Positions 1-9,436 of a stretch of 64,000 bases of DNA are shown in pieces. The notes below the pieces were generated by a model. The model searched no databases, had not been told where the DNA came from, and was given only the letters and a program-made list of their open reading frames with translations. A program made the position numbers and the translations under genes. The DNA comes from Natrinema zhouii (GTDB taxonomy: Archaea; Halobacteriota; Halobacteria; Halobacteriales; Natrialbaceae). Each line of letters starts with the position of its first letter. Within the stretch, counting starts at the first letter, position 1. The stretch is from the NCBI RefSeq assembly GCF_013456555.2, contig NZ_CP059154.1:1240001-1304000 (forward strand), read 5' to 3'.

Positions 1-185
1 TGGACAGCAAGACGGCCGTGCTCGTCCCCGCCTACTACGACGCCGGGTCCGGACAGGAGACACTCGAGACCATTCGGTCGAACGGTGAACTTCGGCTGTT
101 CTGCAGGCGACTGAACGACGATTACGTCGAGTTCGTCCACGGCGACGTGGAACCGTTCCTCCCCAGCCCGTTGCAGGGCGAGTAG
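1..185 (+). CDS. 3' end of an unidentified protein
   Basis: An open frame enters from the left edge in frame 3 and stops at a TAG at 183-185, leaving the last 60 residues. The visible part reads DSKTAVLVPAYYDAGSG and ends FLPSPLQGE. It has no motif I can assign. High GC and third-position bias match the neighbouring genes, which is the reason to call it coding. The N-terminus lies outside the window, so the function cannot be judged. Confidence 0.5.
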   Translation, partial: DSKTAVLVPAYYDAGSGQETLETIRSNGELRLFCRRLNDDYVEFVHGDVEPFLPSPLQGE

Positions 186-366
186 GCGATAGCGATCTGG
201 TTTCCGTACCGTGATCGGGCCCGCGCTCCGATCGGTCTCGTCCCCGTATCCCGATTCGTCAATCCTCACTGCGGTGGCTTCCGACATTGATCGCGCAGAA
301 AGCCGACTGACGGATCGTTGCAACCGTCTCTGAACACTGTTCGTTCGTCGATCCGGACGGATCCCG

Positions 367-849
367 TTACTCGACGGCGAGCCGCGGCTCCTCCGACCGG
401 TCGTCGATCTCGTCTGGATCGACCTGCACCGTCAGCACGGGGACTGAGGCGCGCCGGACGACCCGTTCCGTGACGCTGCCGAGCAGGAGGCGATCGATCC
501 CGCCGCGACCGTGCGTTCCCATCACCACCAGATCACACTCCGCGGGATCTGCCTCGTCGACGATGACCCGACTCGGTGACCCCTCGAGCACCTCGGTCTC
601 GACGGTGACGTCGTCCGGTGCGAGCGCTTCGGCTCGCTCGACCGCCGCCTGCCCCTCGCCGCGGAGTGCCTCGCTGACGCCGTCGAGGGCGGTTTCCATC
701 GGTAGCCCGGCGTAGCCGGCCGCGTTGACGACGTACAGCGCGCGGATCGCCGCGTCGTGTGCACGAGCGAGGTCGAATGCGTACTCGAGTGCGCGTTCGA
801 CCTCTCGAGAGCCGTCGGTCGGGACGAGGATGGAGTCGTACATTGTCAT
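367..849 (-). CDS. UspA-family universal stress protein
   Basis: A 160-residue single-domain protein of the usual UspA length. It opens with the family beta-strand MYDSILVPTDGS and ends with the nucleotide-binding motif GTHGRGGIDRLLLGSVTERV, which fits the G-x2-G-x9-G-(S/T) ATP-binding pattern, so it is probably an ATP-binding Usp. Two ATGs lie six bases apart (849 and 843); the second gives the more typical N-terminus. Such proteins are cytoplasmic dimers linked to stress survival, with the exact role unknown. It is a single gene with no operon partners, transcribed away from the gene at 1012. Confidence 0.9.
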   Translation of the reverse strand: MTMYDSILVPTDGSREVERALEYAFDLARAHDAAIRALYVVNAAGYAGLPMETALDGVSEALRGEGQAAVERAEALAPDDVTVETEVLEGSPSRVIVDEADPAECDLVVMGTHGRGGIDRLLLGSVTERVVRRASVPVLTVQVDPDEIDDRSEEPRLAVE

Positions 850-1011
850 ATGGTAGCATACACAGAGCAGCTACATTAGCATTATCCTGACACGAAAGAT
901 TATCAGTTCGACTGACGTCTTCTCGAGCGAACTGCAGATCGGTTCGGGATATCGAAGCTCGAAACGCGGGGAGGGGAAACGCTGATACAGCCGCCACTCA
1001 AATCGGGGGCC

Positions 1012-1479
1012 ATGAGCGATACCCCGTGGACGGATCGGATCGTCGGCGAGCGGATGGCCGTCGATCAGGAGTTCTCCGAGCGGATCCAGCAGTCGCGCTT
1101 TTCCAACCAGCAGTGGAGTCTGATCATGACCGCCACGGAGTTCGAGATCGAACACCCCGACGACCCCGACCGGGCGCGGATCGTCGCCAACACGGACAAA
1201 ATCGACGGAATCATCCCCGAACTCGAGAACGTCCAGGCGGGGATGGGTGCGATGGGTGGCGCGGGTGCCGGGAGCACTGGTTCGAGTTCCTCAGGCGGTG
1301 GGATCTTCGACTCGATCAAGGGCGCACTCGGCATGGGTAACGGCGGTGGCTCTTCCGAGAAGGAGCAACGGAAGGCGGCCGAACGGCTCACGCAGGAGTA
1401 CGCCGACGAACTCCAGTCCCACCTCGAGTCGAAGGGAAAATGGGAGACGATTCGTCATTCCGCCGACGACGGTAGCTAG
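1012..1479 (+). CDS. Conserved haloarchaeal protein, DUF5799-like
   Basis: A 155-residue acidic cytoplasmic protein without signal peptide or membrane segment. Residues 1-75 form the conserved-looking part (WTDRIVGERM, SRFSNQQWSLIMTATEFEIE). Residues 80-120 are a Gly/Ser/Met linker (GAMGGAGAGS and similar), and the C-terminus is helical (KEQRKAAERLTQEYADELQ). It resembles the halophile-restricted family I know as DUF5799; this is from memory, and no function is known. The ATG at 1012 is the first start in frame and stands alone upstream. Confidence 0.75.
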   Translation: MSDTPWTDRIVGERMAVDQEFSERIQQSRFSNQQWSLIMTATEFEIEHPDDPDRARIVANTDKIDGIIPELENVQAGMGAMGGAGAGSTGSSSSGGGIFDSIKGALGMGNGGGSSEKEQRKAAERLTQEYADELQSHLESKGKWETIRHSADDGS

Positions 1480-1523
1480 CGGCGGGCGTCGAGCGCCGTT
1501 TACCGACCGTCGATCACCGCCGG

Positions 1524-1667
1524 TCAGTCACCGGCGTGAAACATCGTGTACTCGCTCGTCTCGTAGATGTTGATGAGTTCGGTCACGAGCTCGTCGTATG
1601 ACTCGTCATCGACGCGGAGTGCATCCAGCCGTTCGATCGTCTCCTCGTCGAGTTCGACGGATGGCAT
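1524..1667 (-). CDS. Small 47-residue haloarchaeal protein, VapB/antitoxin-like
   Basis: A short acidic protein starting MPSVELDEETIERLDALR and ending YTMFHAGD. The pattern of an N-terminal beta-strand (PSVELDEET) followed by amphipathic helices (ERLDALRVDDESYDELVTELI) is that of short ribbon-helix-helix or VapB-like antitoxin proteins common in haloarchaea. No PIN-domain toxin lies next to it, so it is either an orphan or not part of a toxin pair. It is convergent with the gene ending at 1479. Confidence 0.65.
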   Translation of the reverse strand: MPSVELDEETIERLDALRVDDESYDELVTELINIYETSEYTMFHAGD

Positions 1668-1787
1668 ACGCGAACGTCCGTCGTCGATCGACAAAAACGC
1701 AACGGGGGTGCGCTCCTCGGTCCAGCGCCGGACGAGGACCGGGTGCGAGTCACAGCACCTTTAGGCACGCTTCCCGACCGGTAGTGT

Positions 1788-2078
1788 ATGAGCGACGAAG
1801 TCCAGACGACGACCTTCTCGATCAGTTCCGAAGACGGCGCGACCGACGAGATCACGATTCCGTCCGGCCTCCTCGACCTGGTCGCCGAGGGTGACCAGAC
1901 CGACGCCGAAACGGTCGGCGACGTCATGCTGCTGTCCTTCGCCAGCCGCGCCCACCACATCGTCCACCACGGTGAGGACGCCGACGAGGACCTCGAGGCA
2001 CAGGAAGCGGAAGTCATGGACCTCTTCGAGGAACGCTTCGGCGTCACGTTCGGCGAAGCGACCGGTCATCAGCACTGA
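1788..2078 (+). CDS. Conserved small acidic haloarchaeal protein
   Basis: A 96-residue soluble acidic protein. The N-terminal half is beta-rich (TTTFSISSEDGATDEITIPSG), followed by a helix (ADTVGDVML-like region LLSFASRAHHIVHHG) and an acidic helix ending in GEATGHQH. The His-rich stretch (HHIVHHG and the C-terminal HQH) could bind metal, but this is speculation. I do not recognise a named family with certainty. ATG at 1788 is preceded by the TATA-like ACCTTTAGG at about 1758-1766, consistent with a leaderless start. Confidence 0.7.
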   Translation: MSDEVQTTTFSISSEDGATDEITIPSGLLDLVAEGDQTDAETVGDVMLLSFASRAHHIVHHGEDADEDLEAQEAEVMDLFEERFGVTFGEATGHQH

Positions 2079-2162
2079 ACGGCCGACGACCGAATCACAG
2101 CCGCGGTTTCTCCGCAGCACTTCTCTCGAGTGAAATCGCTAGCGATCGGGCAGGAACGACCG

Positions 2163-5100
2163 CTATCCGGTTCCGGCGGTTTCGTTTTCGGTTCCAGCAG
2201 TTCCGTCTTCGGTGGCTCCAGACGCTCCGGGGTCGTCCGTCTCGGTTGTTCCACCGTCGGCCGTCTCGGCCGTCCCTCCGTCAGCCGTCTCAGCCGTTTC
2301 ATCGTCCGTCGTCTCAGCCGCCCCGCCATCGGCCGTCTCGGCGGGCCCCGTATTCGTTTCCGGCTCCGGTGGCGATTCGTCTGCGGGCTCGTTCCCGTCA
2401 GTGGCCGGTTCGGAGTCGCCGTCTGGACCGGATTCGTTCGGCTGTGCTGGGTCCTCCGGCTGTTCCGGCTCTGGTTCTTCAGGCGGTACTGGCTGTTCGG
2501 ACTCCGGTGATTCTGGCTCTTCCGGCTGTTCGGGCTCCGGCTCCTCGGGTGACACCGGCTGTTCGGGTTCGGTCGGGGGTTCCGGCTCTGGTGGCGTCTC
2601 GGGTTCACCATCCGGCTCCACCCCATCGTCCCCGTCCGCCTCTGTACCGTCCTCCGGGACTGACTCGACCGTCACTGTCGTCTCGGCCGTCTCGTTTTCG
2701 GTCGACACCTCGAGGGTGTGTTCGCCGGGCTCGAGGGTCGCCGTCCCGTAATTCAGCGTGACCGCCTGCGTCTCACCGGACTGGAGCGTAACGGGCACCG
2801 GCTCACCGGGAACGCCGTCGACGGCGACCTCGATGTCCTGGGTCCCCGCTCGATCGCCGACGTTTTCGAGGGCAGCTTCAACCGCGATGGGGTCACCCTG
2901 CTCGACCGGGCTATTGGTCCCCGTGATCGAGACGCCGAACGTCGCGGGCTCGCCGGGCTCCTCGACGGTCACCGTCGTCTCGACTGTCTCGTTCTCGGTC
3001 GACACCGTGAGCGGGTACTCGCCGGGCTCGAGGCCATTGGTTTCCGCACTGAGAGGGACTGTCTCCGTCTCACCCGCCTCGAGCGAGACCGACGTGGCGT
3101 TCACGGTAGTCTCACCGATCGCGAGCGAGAGGTTCTGCGTCCCGTTCTCGCCGCCGGTGTTCTCGAGGTCGGCTTCGACCTCGAGCGGCTCTCCCTGTTC
3201 GACCGGACTGTTCATGTCCGCAATCGAGACGTCGAACGTTGCGGGGTCGGACGGCGCGATCTCGCCGGCAGGCGGCGTCTCGGCGGTGATCGGCCCCTCG
3301 TAGCCGAACGTCGAGAAGTCGGCCTGCCAGACGAGTCGTTCGTCCTCGCTCTCGGGCGTCCACTCGACGGTGAACGTCTGCTGGCCCGGTTCGAATTCGG
3401 ACGGCGGCTGGTCGGTCGTGGTGCCCTCGACGAACCGACTGTTCGCGCCCATCGGGGCGTCGTTCGGGTTCTCGTAGCCGAACGTGACGTCGATGCCGTC
3501 CTCGGTCGCGGTCGTCTCTTCGACCGCGATCGACGGCCGTTCGGGCCGCACTTCCTCGTCGCACGTCTCCGACGGGTTCGGATAGTCGATACCGCCCACG
3601 GGGGCCGCCTGGGGCGAACTGATCCCCGAGATATACGTGCCGAAGGTACCGTAGTCCGGTACCTCGACGATCACCTGCTCGCCGTCCACCGTGACGTCGC
3701 GCTCGGTGCCGATCTCGAAGACGATCGTTCCGTCGTACGGTGCCGGGATCTCGTCACCGGCGGTGACGAGGTCCTCCACGATGGTGTCCCCGGCGCCGCC
3801 GGAGGTGTAGAACCACGTGCTCGCGGCGACCCGATCACCCGCCTCGAGCGATGCAGTGACCTCCGCGCGCTGGCAGTTCACGAACTCCACGTCGAACCCC
3901 GCGGGCGCACCATCGACCGTATACTCGACGTCCGCCGTCTCGATGGGCGTTCCGTCGTCGGCCGCGACGACCGCTACCTCAAGCGTCGCGTTCGCTGCGA
4001 GGGGCGGCTCAAGGTCGAACTCCTCGGGTCCGATCGTCTCGTTCGCGTCGAAGGTCTCGCTCGTCGCGAGCTGGGTCCCGTTCCCGTCGCTGACGGTGAT
4101 CGCGTAGTCGACGGACGCGTTCGCCTGCGTGACTGTGAGCGTCTCGCCGTCACCGGTCTGGTCGGCCACCGAGAGGTTCGCCGTCGGCTCGCCGGGCTCC
4201 GGTTCCTCGACCGCGTACTCGATGGAATCGTTCGCCAGCACCGCGTCGTCGGCCGCGGCGCGAACGGACACGTCGACCGTCGTGTTCTCTGCGAGCGGCG
4301 GCTCGAGCTCGAGGGTTTCGTCCGCAACCGTCGCGTTCGCCTCGATCTCGTCGCTCTCGACACGCTGGCCGTCGTACTCGGCCGTGAGGACGTACGGCAC
4401 GGACGCGCTCGCCGCGTCGACCGTGAGAGTCTCGCCCTCGCCCGTCTGGTTGTCGACCGATAACGACGCTTCGGGGTCAGTGTCGTTCCCGACGGTCTCG
4501 TTTGTCACCGTGTACTCGAGGGAATCGGTCGCGAGCGCCGTGCCGTCCTCGTCCACGACCGAGACGTCGACCGTCGCGTTCGACTCGAGCGGCGGCTCGA
4601 GTTCGAGCGAGAGATTCGATACCGCCTCGCCGGCCGCGAACGTGTCGCTCTCCGTCGTCTCGCCGTCGTACGATGCGGTGACGGCGTAGGGAACAGAGGC
4701 GTTCGCTTCGTCGACGGTGAGCGTTTCTCCGTCACCCTGCTGATCGGTAGCTGACAGCGTCGCGGTCGGCTCGTCCGGTTCCTCTGGTTCGTCCGTGATC
4801 GTCACGAACGCGCCGTCGATCACCGGCGCGCCAGCGCCGCTGACGTACGGCACGTCCTCCTCGCCGTCGGACTCGACGTACTGGAACGTTCCGTCGTCGT
4901 TCGTGTCGTGATGGGCGACCGCCACGACCGACCCGCTCTCCTCGAGCGGCTGGTCGAGTTCGATCGTGACGTTCTCGTGATCGCCGGCCTCGAGGAACTC
5001 CGAGACGCCGATGACGGCGTCCGGATCGGCGTCGACTGCGAGTCCCTCGTAGACCGCGACGAAGCCGCCCTCGGAGAGCGACACGTCTTCGATAGTGACC

Positions 5101-6827
5101 TGCTCCCCGTCGGACTCCTGATCGGGGACGTCGATCGAGGCCGTCCCCTCGATCCGGTCGATCGTCTCGATTCGCTGCGTGACCGTGATCTCGACGTGCT
5201 GCGTGATCTGGGTCACGTCGTCAGTGCCTTCCTGTACCGCATAGGCGGTCGCCTCGGACGCGGTTTCCTGAGTGAGAACCTGCAGTTGTGTGACGCTAAT
5301 CTGCTGGGACTGGACGATGTGGGCCGTCTCCTGGCAGGCAGATCGCGCCGCGATCTGGATCTGCGTGACCGTGGCCGACTGCGCCTGGACGAGGGCCCCG
5401 CTCCCACCGCCGTGTGCGAGTCGCTGGACCTGGGTCACCTCGACGAGTTGCGTCTGCGTCACCGCGCCCTCACCGGCACCGAACGCGGCCGCCTGGATCT
5501 GCTCGATCGTCACTTCCTGGCGCTGGATCGCGGACGTGACCGCACCCTCCGCTGCACCGACCGCGGCATACTGGACCTGCGTGATCGAGACCGACTGGCG
5601 CTGGACGAGCACGCCGCCCGCGCTCCCGTGGGCAGCGGCCTGAATCTGATCGACGGTCGCCGACTGGCTCTGGGAAATAGCGCCCTTCGCCGCGCCGAAG
5701 GAGGCCTCCTGCACCTGCGTGATCGTCACCCGCTGGCGCTGCTCGAGGCGGGCAGACTGAACCTGTTTCAGCGAGCCCTGCCCGGCGCCGCGGGCGGCGG
5801 CCTGGGTCTGCTCGACCGACACCGACTGCTCCTGCACGAGCGCGCCCTTCGACGCTCCGGCCGCGGCCTTCTGAATCTGCTTGATCGTCACCCGCTGGCG
5901 CTGCTCGACGTCGACGCGCTGTTCCTGTCGCACGTCGACCCGTTGCTCCTCCTCGAGCACTGCGGGCGAACTCCCCACGAGCGATCCGGCTGTACCGCCG
6001 GCGGCGGCGTGCTGGACGTGCTCGAGCGTCACCTGCTGGCGCTGTTCGGCCGTGATCGACTGATACTGCGTCAGGACGCCGTACGCCGAGCCCTGGGCGG
6101 CCTCCTGAATGTGCGGCGCTTTGCCGACGTCACTCGTCCCCGCTTCCTTCGTAGCACCCGCAGCCGCACCCTTGCTCGCGACCTGAATCTGTTCGACGCT
6201 GACGTTCTGGCTCTGTGCGAGGGCCCCATGCGTCGCGCCCCAGGTCGCGCTCTGTAGCTGAGTCGCGTTGGCCGACTGGGACTGGGAGAGCCCGCCGTCG
6301 GTCGCCCCGCCCACTGCGTACTGAATCTGGGTGACGTTCACCGACTGGGACTGGACCAGTGAGCCGTGGACCGCCCCCTTCGTCGCCGCCTGCACCTGCT
6401 CGGCGTCGACGGTCTGGTGCTGTGTGACTGCCGACCGCGCCCCCTCGAGCGCCGCCGCTCGCTGTTCCTGTGTCACTTCGATGCCCTGCGATTGGACGAG
6501 TTCGATCCCTTCCTCGACACCGCTCTCGACGGCGGTTTCAGCATCTCCTTGGATCTCCGCCTGCGCGTTCGTCCCACCGTCGTCATCCGTCGCATCGGCC
6601 TCCTCGAAGGCGACCAGTTCCGAACTGGCGTTCTGCGCCTGAGCGCCGCCCGCCTCGAGCGCGGCCTGTGACTCACCCGCGGCTGCCGGTTCGTCGGTCG
6701 TCTCGGCGGTCACACCGTCGGCCACGTCAATCGGTTCGGAGACGCCCAGCATCGGCAGCGCCACGACGCTGCCGACCATCGCGGCCGCGACCAGCACGAC
6801 GGCGATGACAGTTCGGCCGCGTTTCAT
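2163..6827 (-). CDS. Giant exported repeat protein with Gln-rich array, DUF7282-like and CARDB-like domains
   Basis: A 1554-residue secreted or cell-surface protein. I chose the ATG at 6827 because it places a signal peptide at the N-terminus (MKRGRTVIAVVLVAAAMVGS); an in-frame start at 6914 would add 29 residues before it. Order of parts: signal 1-25; acidic linker to about 105; about 16 Gln-rich 23-residue repeats (110-550); a DUF7282-like domain (about 563-680, with the motif VIGVSEFLEAGDHENV); three beta-domain repeats each containing GDGETLTV or GEGETLTV and LEPPL; a Cys-containing domain; two CARDB-like domains each starting with NSPVEQG; and a Pro/Glu then Thr/Asp/Gly-rich low-complexity tail. 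I see no PGF-CTERM anchor, so attachment to the cell is unclear. Function is unknown; an extracellular structural or adhesive role is inference. Confidence 0.85.
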   Translation of the reverse strand: MKRGRTVIAVVLVAAAMVGSVVALPMLGVSEPIDVADGVTAETTDEPAAAGESQAALEAGGAQAQNASSELVAFEEADATDDDGGTNAQAEIQGDAETAVESGVEEGIELVQSQGIEVTQEQRAAALEGARSAVTQHQTVDAEQVQAATKGAVHGSLVQSQSVNVTQIQYAVGGATDGGLSQSQSANATQLQSATWGATHGALAQSQNVSVEQIQVASKGAAAGATKEAGTSDVGKAPHIQEAAQGSAYGVLTQYQSITAEQRQQVTLEHVQHAAAGGTAGSLVGSSPAVLEEEQRVDVRQEQRVDVEQRQRVTIKQIQKAAAGASKGALVQEQSVSVEQTQAAARGAGQGSLKQVQSARLEQRQRVTITQVQEASFGAAKGAISQSQSATVDQIQAAAHGSAGGVLVQRQSVSITQVQYAAVGAAEGAVTSAIQRQEVTIEQIQAAAFGAGEGAVTQTQLVEVTQVQRLAHGGGSGALVQAQSATVTQIQIAARSACQETAHIVQSQQISVTQLQVLTQETASEATAYAVQEGTDDVTQITQHVEITVTQRIETIDRIEGTASIDVPDQESDGEQVTIEDVSLSEGGFVAVYEGLAVDADPDAVIGVSEFLEAGDHENVTIELDQPLEESGSVVAVAHHDTNDDGTFQYVESDGEEDVPYVSGAGAPVIDGAFVTITDEPEEPDEPTATLSATDQQGDGETLTVDEANASVPYAVTASYDGETTESDTFAAGEAVSNLSLELEPPLESNATVDVSVVDEDGTALATDSLEYTVTNETVGNDTDPEASLSVDNQTGEGETLTVDAASASVPYVLTAEYDGQRVESDEIEANATVADETLELEPPLAENTTVDVSVRAAADDAVLANDSIEYAVEEPEPGEPTANLSVADQTGDGETLTVTQANASVDYAITVSDGNGTQLATSETFDANETIGPEEFDLEPPLAANATLEVAVVAADDGTPIETADVEYTVDGAPAGFDVEFVNCQRAEVTASLEAGDRVAASTWFYTSGGAGDTIVEDLVTAGDEIPAPYDGTIVFEIGTERDVTVDGEQVIVEVPDYGTFGTYISGISSPQAAPVGGIDYPNPSETCDEEVRPERPSIAVEETTATEDGIDVTFGYENPNDAPMGANSRFVEGTTTDQPPSEFEPGQQTFTVEWTPESEDERLVWQADFSTFGYEGPITAETPPAGEIAPSDPATFDVSIADMNSPVEQGEPLEVEADLENTGGENGTQNLSLAIGETTVNATSVSLEAGETETVPLSAETNGLEPGEYPLTVSTENETVETTVTVEEPGEPATFGVSITGTNSPVEQGDPIAVEAALENVGDRAGTQDIEVAVDGVPGEPVPVTLQSGETQAVTLNYGTATLEPGEHTLEVSTENETAETTVTVESVPEDGTEADGDDGVEPDGEPETPPEPEPPTEPEQPVSPEEPEPEQPEEPESPESEQPVPPEEPEPEQPEDPAQPNESGPDGDSEPATDGNEPADESPPEPETNTGPAETADGGAAETTDDETAETADGGTAETADGGTTETDDPGASGATEDGTAGTENETAGTG
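5170..6500 (-). repeat. Gln-rich 23-residue tandem repeat array inside the giant exported protein
   Basis: About 16 units with the consensus Q-x-Q-S-(V/A)-x-(V/I/A)-x-Q-(I/V)-Q-x-A-A-x-G-A-x-x-G-(A/G)-(L/V)-x. Examples are QSQSVNVTQIQYAVGGATDG, QSQSATVDQIQAAAHGSAGG and QRQEVTIEQIQAAAFGAGEG. Three places carry extra short Q-x-Q-R-V-(D/T)-(V/I) insertions. Alternating hydrophobic and Gln positions with Ala/Gly turns suggest stacked beta-strand/turn units, as in beta-solenoids or curlin-type repeats. The family resemblance is structural inference only. Confidence 0.85.
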
Positions 6828-7370
6828 CGCACGATCCCTCCGCGAGCGGAACGGCCGGTTCCGTCTTCCAGTTTCGATTCCGTCTCCGATGATCCTGATT
6901 CGGTCCGCCACCACCCTGATTCAACCCCGTCCTCGCCCCGTTTCCGTCCGCCTTCACTCTGTTTTCGTTCGTCCCCGTCTGCTCCCTGTCGATGCCCCGG
7001 ATTCGCCGCGTGGTTTCCTCGGCTGCCAACCGCTACACAACCAGTTCGCATTTTCCCACCACGGGCCGAAAGACGGCATAAGACCGCCGGTCGTTTCAGT
7101 TAGCGAGACGAGGCAATTAGCTATTACTCAGTTCTCCCGAAGAGAGACCGGCAGAAACGACGGACTGACGCCCGAACACCGCGACCGCTGGCGAGCCCGC
7201 GGCCATCGCAACTATCTCCGAAACTGAGAGGAAGCGCGCTGTTTCGACCCGCCCTCGAGCCGCCCCCGAGCCGAGACCGGTGCGATAGCGACTCGAGAAG
7301 GCGTCTCAATTAGACAACACATGCTCTCGGAAACCGAAGTCTTGATCCGGGTTTACGAAAGAGCGAGTGT
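6828..7370. other. Intergenic region between the giant exported protein gene and bioY
   Basis: This is a divergent promoter region of about 540 bases. I see no convincing gene; the open frames here are Arg-rich out-of-frame readings. A TATA-like GGGTTTACGAAA lies at about 7350-7361, close before the bioY start. A further open stretch before 6827 extends the giant protein frame to 6914. Confidence 0.5.
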
Positions 7371-7958
7371 ATGGCAACGGAACGGAATTCGGTCGATCTC
7401 GTGGACGACACCGTCGTTCGGCAGTTCGCTCGAGCGGCGGTGCTCGCAGCGCTGATCGGGGCGTCGGTACTGGTGTCGATTCCGATCCCCCTCTCGCCGG
7501 CGCCGATCACGCTGCAGGTACTGTTCGTCTTCCTCGCCGGGCTCGTCTTAGGGCCGATCTGGGGTCCGTTTTCGGTCCTGCTCTACCTCACGACGGGCGC
7601 CGTCGGCCTCCCGGTATTCGCCGGCATGAAGGGCGGTCTCGGTGTCCTGATCGGACACACGGGCGGCTATCTGTGGTCGTATCCGATCGCCGCGGCCCTG
7701 ATCGGGGTCGTCGTCCACCGCGGAACGGCGCTGCGCGATCTCCGCACCGTCCCACTCTCGCTGGTGGTCGGCGCACTCGTCATGGCGACGATCCTCATCT
7801 ACGGGCTCGGGACGGCGTACATGGCCTGGCTGCTCGAGTACACGGCCTGGGAGGCCATCACGGCCGGTGTGCTCCCGTTCATCCCTGGCGAAATCCTCAA
7901 AATAGCCGCCGCGGTCGCCATCGTCAGATCCGGCCGGATTACGCCGGTTCGATCGTGA
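7371..7958 (+). CDS. bioY: BioY, substrate-binding membrane component of a biotin ECF transporter
   Basis: A 195-residue integral membrane protein with about six hydrophobic segments. The BioY hallmarks are visible: the Ala-rich first helix (ARAAVLAALIGASVLVSIPI), the SPAPITLQVLFVFLAGLVLGP region and the GMKGGLGVLIGHTGGYLWSYP motif. It captures biotin for uptake. It is followed at 10 nt by an ATPase gene and then a transmembrane coupling protein, giving a complete three-part ECF transporter in one operon. The neighbouring BioMN-type genes make biotin the most likely substrate. Confidence 0.95.
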   Translation: MATERNSVDLVDDTVVRQFARAAVLAALIGASVLVSIPIPLSPAPITLQVLFVFLAGLVLGPIWGPFSVLLYLTTGAVGLPVFAGMKGGLGVLIGHTGGYLWSYPIAAALIGVVVHRGTALRDLRTVPLSLVVGALVMATILIYGLGTAYMAWLLEYTAWEAITAGVLPFIPGEILKIAAAVAIVRSGRITPVRS

Positions 7959-7968
7959 CGAGGAACCG

Positions 7969-8673
7969 ATGATCGAGTTCGAGTCGGTCTCCTACGCGTT
8001 CGAGGATGTTCCCGTTCTCGAGAACGTCTCGCTCTCGATCGACGACGGCAAATTCGTTCTCCTGGCGGGGGGCAACGGCAGCGGGAAGACGACGCTGTTG
8101 CGCCACTGCAACGGCCTCCTCGAGCCCGATTCCGGCGACGTTCTCGTCGACGGGACGCCCGTCGCCGAGGACCTGATTGCCGCCCGCTCAAGCGTGGGCA
8201 TGGTCTTCCAGCACCCCCGCGATCAGTTCGTCGCCGCGACCGTCGGCGCGGACGTCGCCTTTGGCCCCGAGAACCTCGGGCTCGAGCGGCGGGAGATCGA
8301 CCGCCGCGTGACGGCCGCGCTCGAGGCGGTGAACATGGCCGGTCGGGAGGACGATCGGATCGACGCCCTCTCGGGCGGCGAACAGTCCCGCGTCGCGATC
8401 GCCGGCGCGCTCGCGATGGAGCCGACCCACCTCGTCCTCGACGAACCCTTCACCGGGCTCGACGAACCCGCCCGCCGGTCCGTGCTCGACCGCCTCGAGT
8501 CGCTGGCGGCCGACGGCACCGGCGTCCTGCTCGCGACCCACGACCTCCGAGACGTCTGCGGACTCGCGGATCGCATCATCGCCATGCGGGACGGCTGCGT
8601 CGCCGTCGACGGACCGCCTGCGGCGGCGCTGGCGGAACTCGAGGGCCTCGAGGTCCGGGTACCGGGGCGGTGA
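7969..8673 (+). CDS. bioM: ECF transporter ATPase (BioM/CbiO type)
   Basis: A 234-residue ABC ATPase. Walker A is GGNGSGKTT (about residues 34-42), the Q-loop lies in MVFQHPRDQ, the signature is LSGGEQSRVAIAGAL, Walker B is HLVLDEP and the switch His is in LLATHDLRD. It powers biotin uptake with BioY (start 11 nt downstream of the bioY stop) and the coupling protein that follows. Length and motifs are complete. A cobalt or nickel CbiO assignment is less likely because the substrate protein next door is BioY. Confidence 0.93.
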   Translation: MIEFESVSYAFEDVPVLENVSLSIDDGKFVLLAGGNGSGKTTLLRHCNGLLEPDSGDVLVDGTPVAEDLIAARSSVGMVFQHPRDQFVAATVGADVAFGPENLGLERREIDRRVTAALEAVNMAGREDDRIDALSGGEQSRVAIAGALAMEPTHLVLDEPFTGLDEPARRSVLDRLESLAADGTGVLLATHDLRDVCGLADRIIAMRDGCVAVDGPPAAALAELEGLEVRVPGR

Positions 8674-8731
8674 TCGCGATGACTGATCCGAGACGACCGC
8701 CACTGCCCGCAACGACCGCCGGAGACAATCG

Positions 8732-9436
8732 ATGCTGACCTACGAACCCGACGCGACGCTCGCACACCGACTCGATCCCCGGACCAAGCTGGCGGTCCAG
8801 ATCGGGTTCGCGGCCACCGCACTGGCGCACACGACGCCGCGATCGCTGGCCGTCCTCTCCGCAGTGACGGCGATCGTCCTGTTTAGCGCGCACGTTTCGA
8901 TCCGACGAACGTTGGTCGACTACCGATTTGCGCTTCTCATCCTCGCGCTCGCCCCGCTGATCGCGGGCGTCACCCTGGGAGCGCCCTGGTTCGACACCGC
9001 GGACGCCATCGCGTCGGGGCTGGCGAGTTACCGCGTCCTGCTCATCCTGCTCGTCAGCGCGGCCTACGTCCGGTCGACGCCGGTTCGGGACTCTCGAGCG
9101 GCGATTCAGCGGACGATCCCCGGGAAACCGGGCCAGCTCCTCGGCATCGGTGTCGCGCTCGTCTTCCGGTTTCTCCCCGTTTTGCAGGCCGATCTCCGGA
9201 CGATCCGCGAGGCGATGGCCGCCCGGCTCGGAACCAAACGGAGCGCGGTCGACCGCGCCAGCACGATCGGGATACTCGGCCTGACACGGGCCTTCGATCG
9301 AGCCGACCGGCTCTCGCTCGCGCTGCAGGCGCGGTGTTTCGCGTGGAATCCCACACTTCCGCCGCTCGCCTTTTCGCGTCTCGACTATCCCGTCCTCGTG
9401 CTTGCCGTCGCTCTCGCGTTCTCGGCGTTCGTCTAG
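8732..9436 (+). CDS. bioN: ECF transporter transmembrane coupling protein (BioN/CbiQ type)
   Basis: A 234-residue membrane protein that starts with the family motif ADATLAHRLDPRTKL-like sequence (LTYEPDATLAHRLDPRTKL) and has several membrane segments between residues 20 and 130. The two cytoplasmic Ala-Arg-Gly-type coupling motifs appear as MAARLGT and ALQARCF, slightly diverged, and these contact the ATPase subunits. It completes the bioY-M-N operon. The start at 8732 leaves a 58-nt gap after the ATPase gene. Confidence 0.92.
   Translation: MLTYEPDATLAHRLDPRTKLAVQIGFAATALAHTTPRSLAVLSAVTAIVLFSAHVSIRRTLVDYRFALLILALAPLIAGVTLGAPWFDTADAIASGLASYRVLLILLVSAAYVRSTPVRDSRAAIQRTIPGKPGQLLGIGVALVFRFLPVLQADLRTIREAMAARLGTKRSAVDRASTIGILGLTRAFDRADRLSLALQARCFAWNPTLPPLAFSRLDYPVLVLAVALAFSAFV

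Noticed and set aside
2718..4463. Long open frame on the plus strand opposite the giant exported protein
   Set aside because: It is antisense to a clearly folded repeat protein and reads as Arg/Leu/Asp-rich low-complexity text, the usual shadow of high-GC coding DNA.
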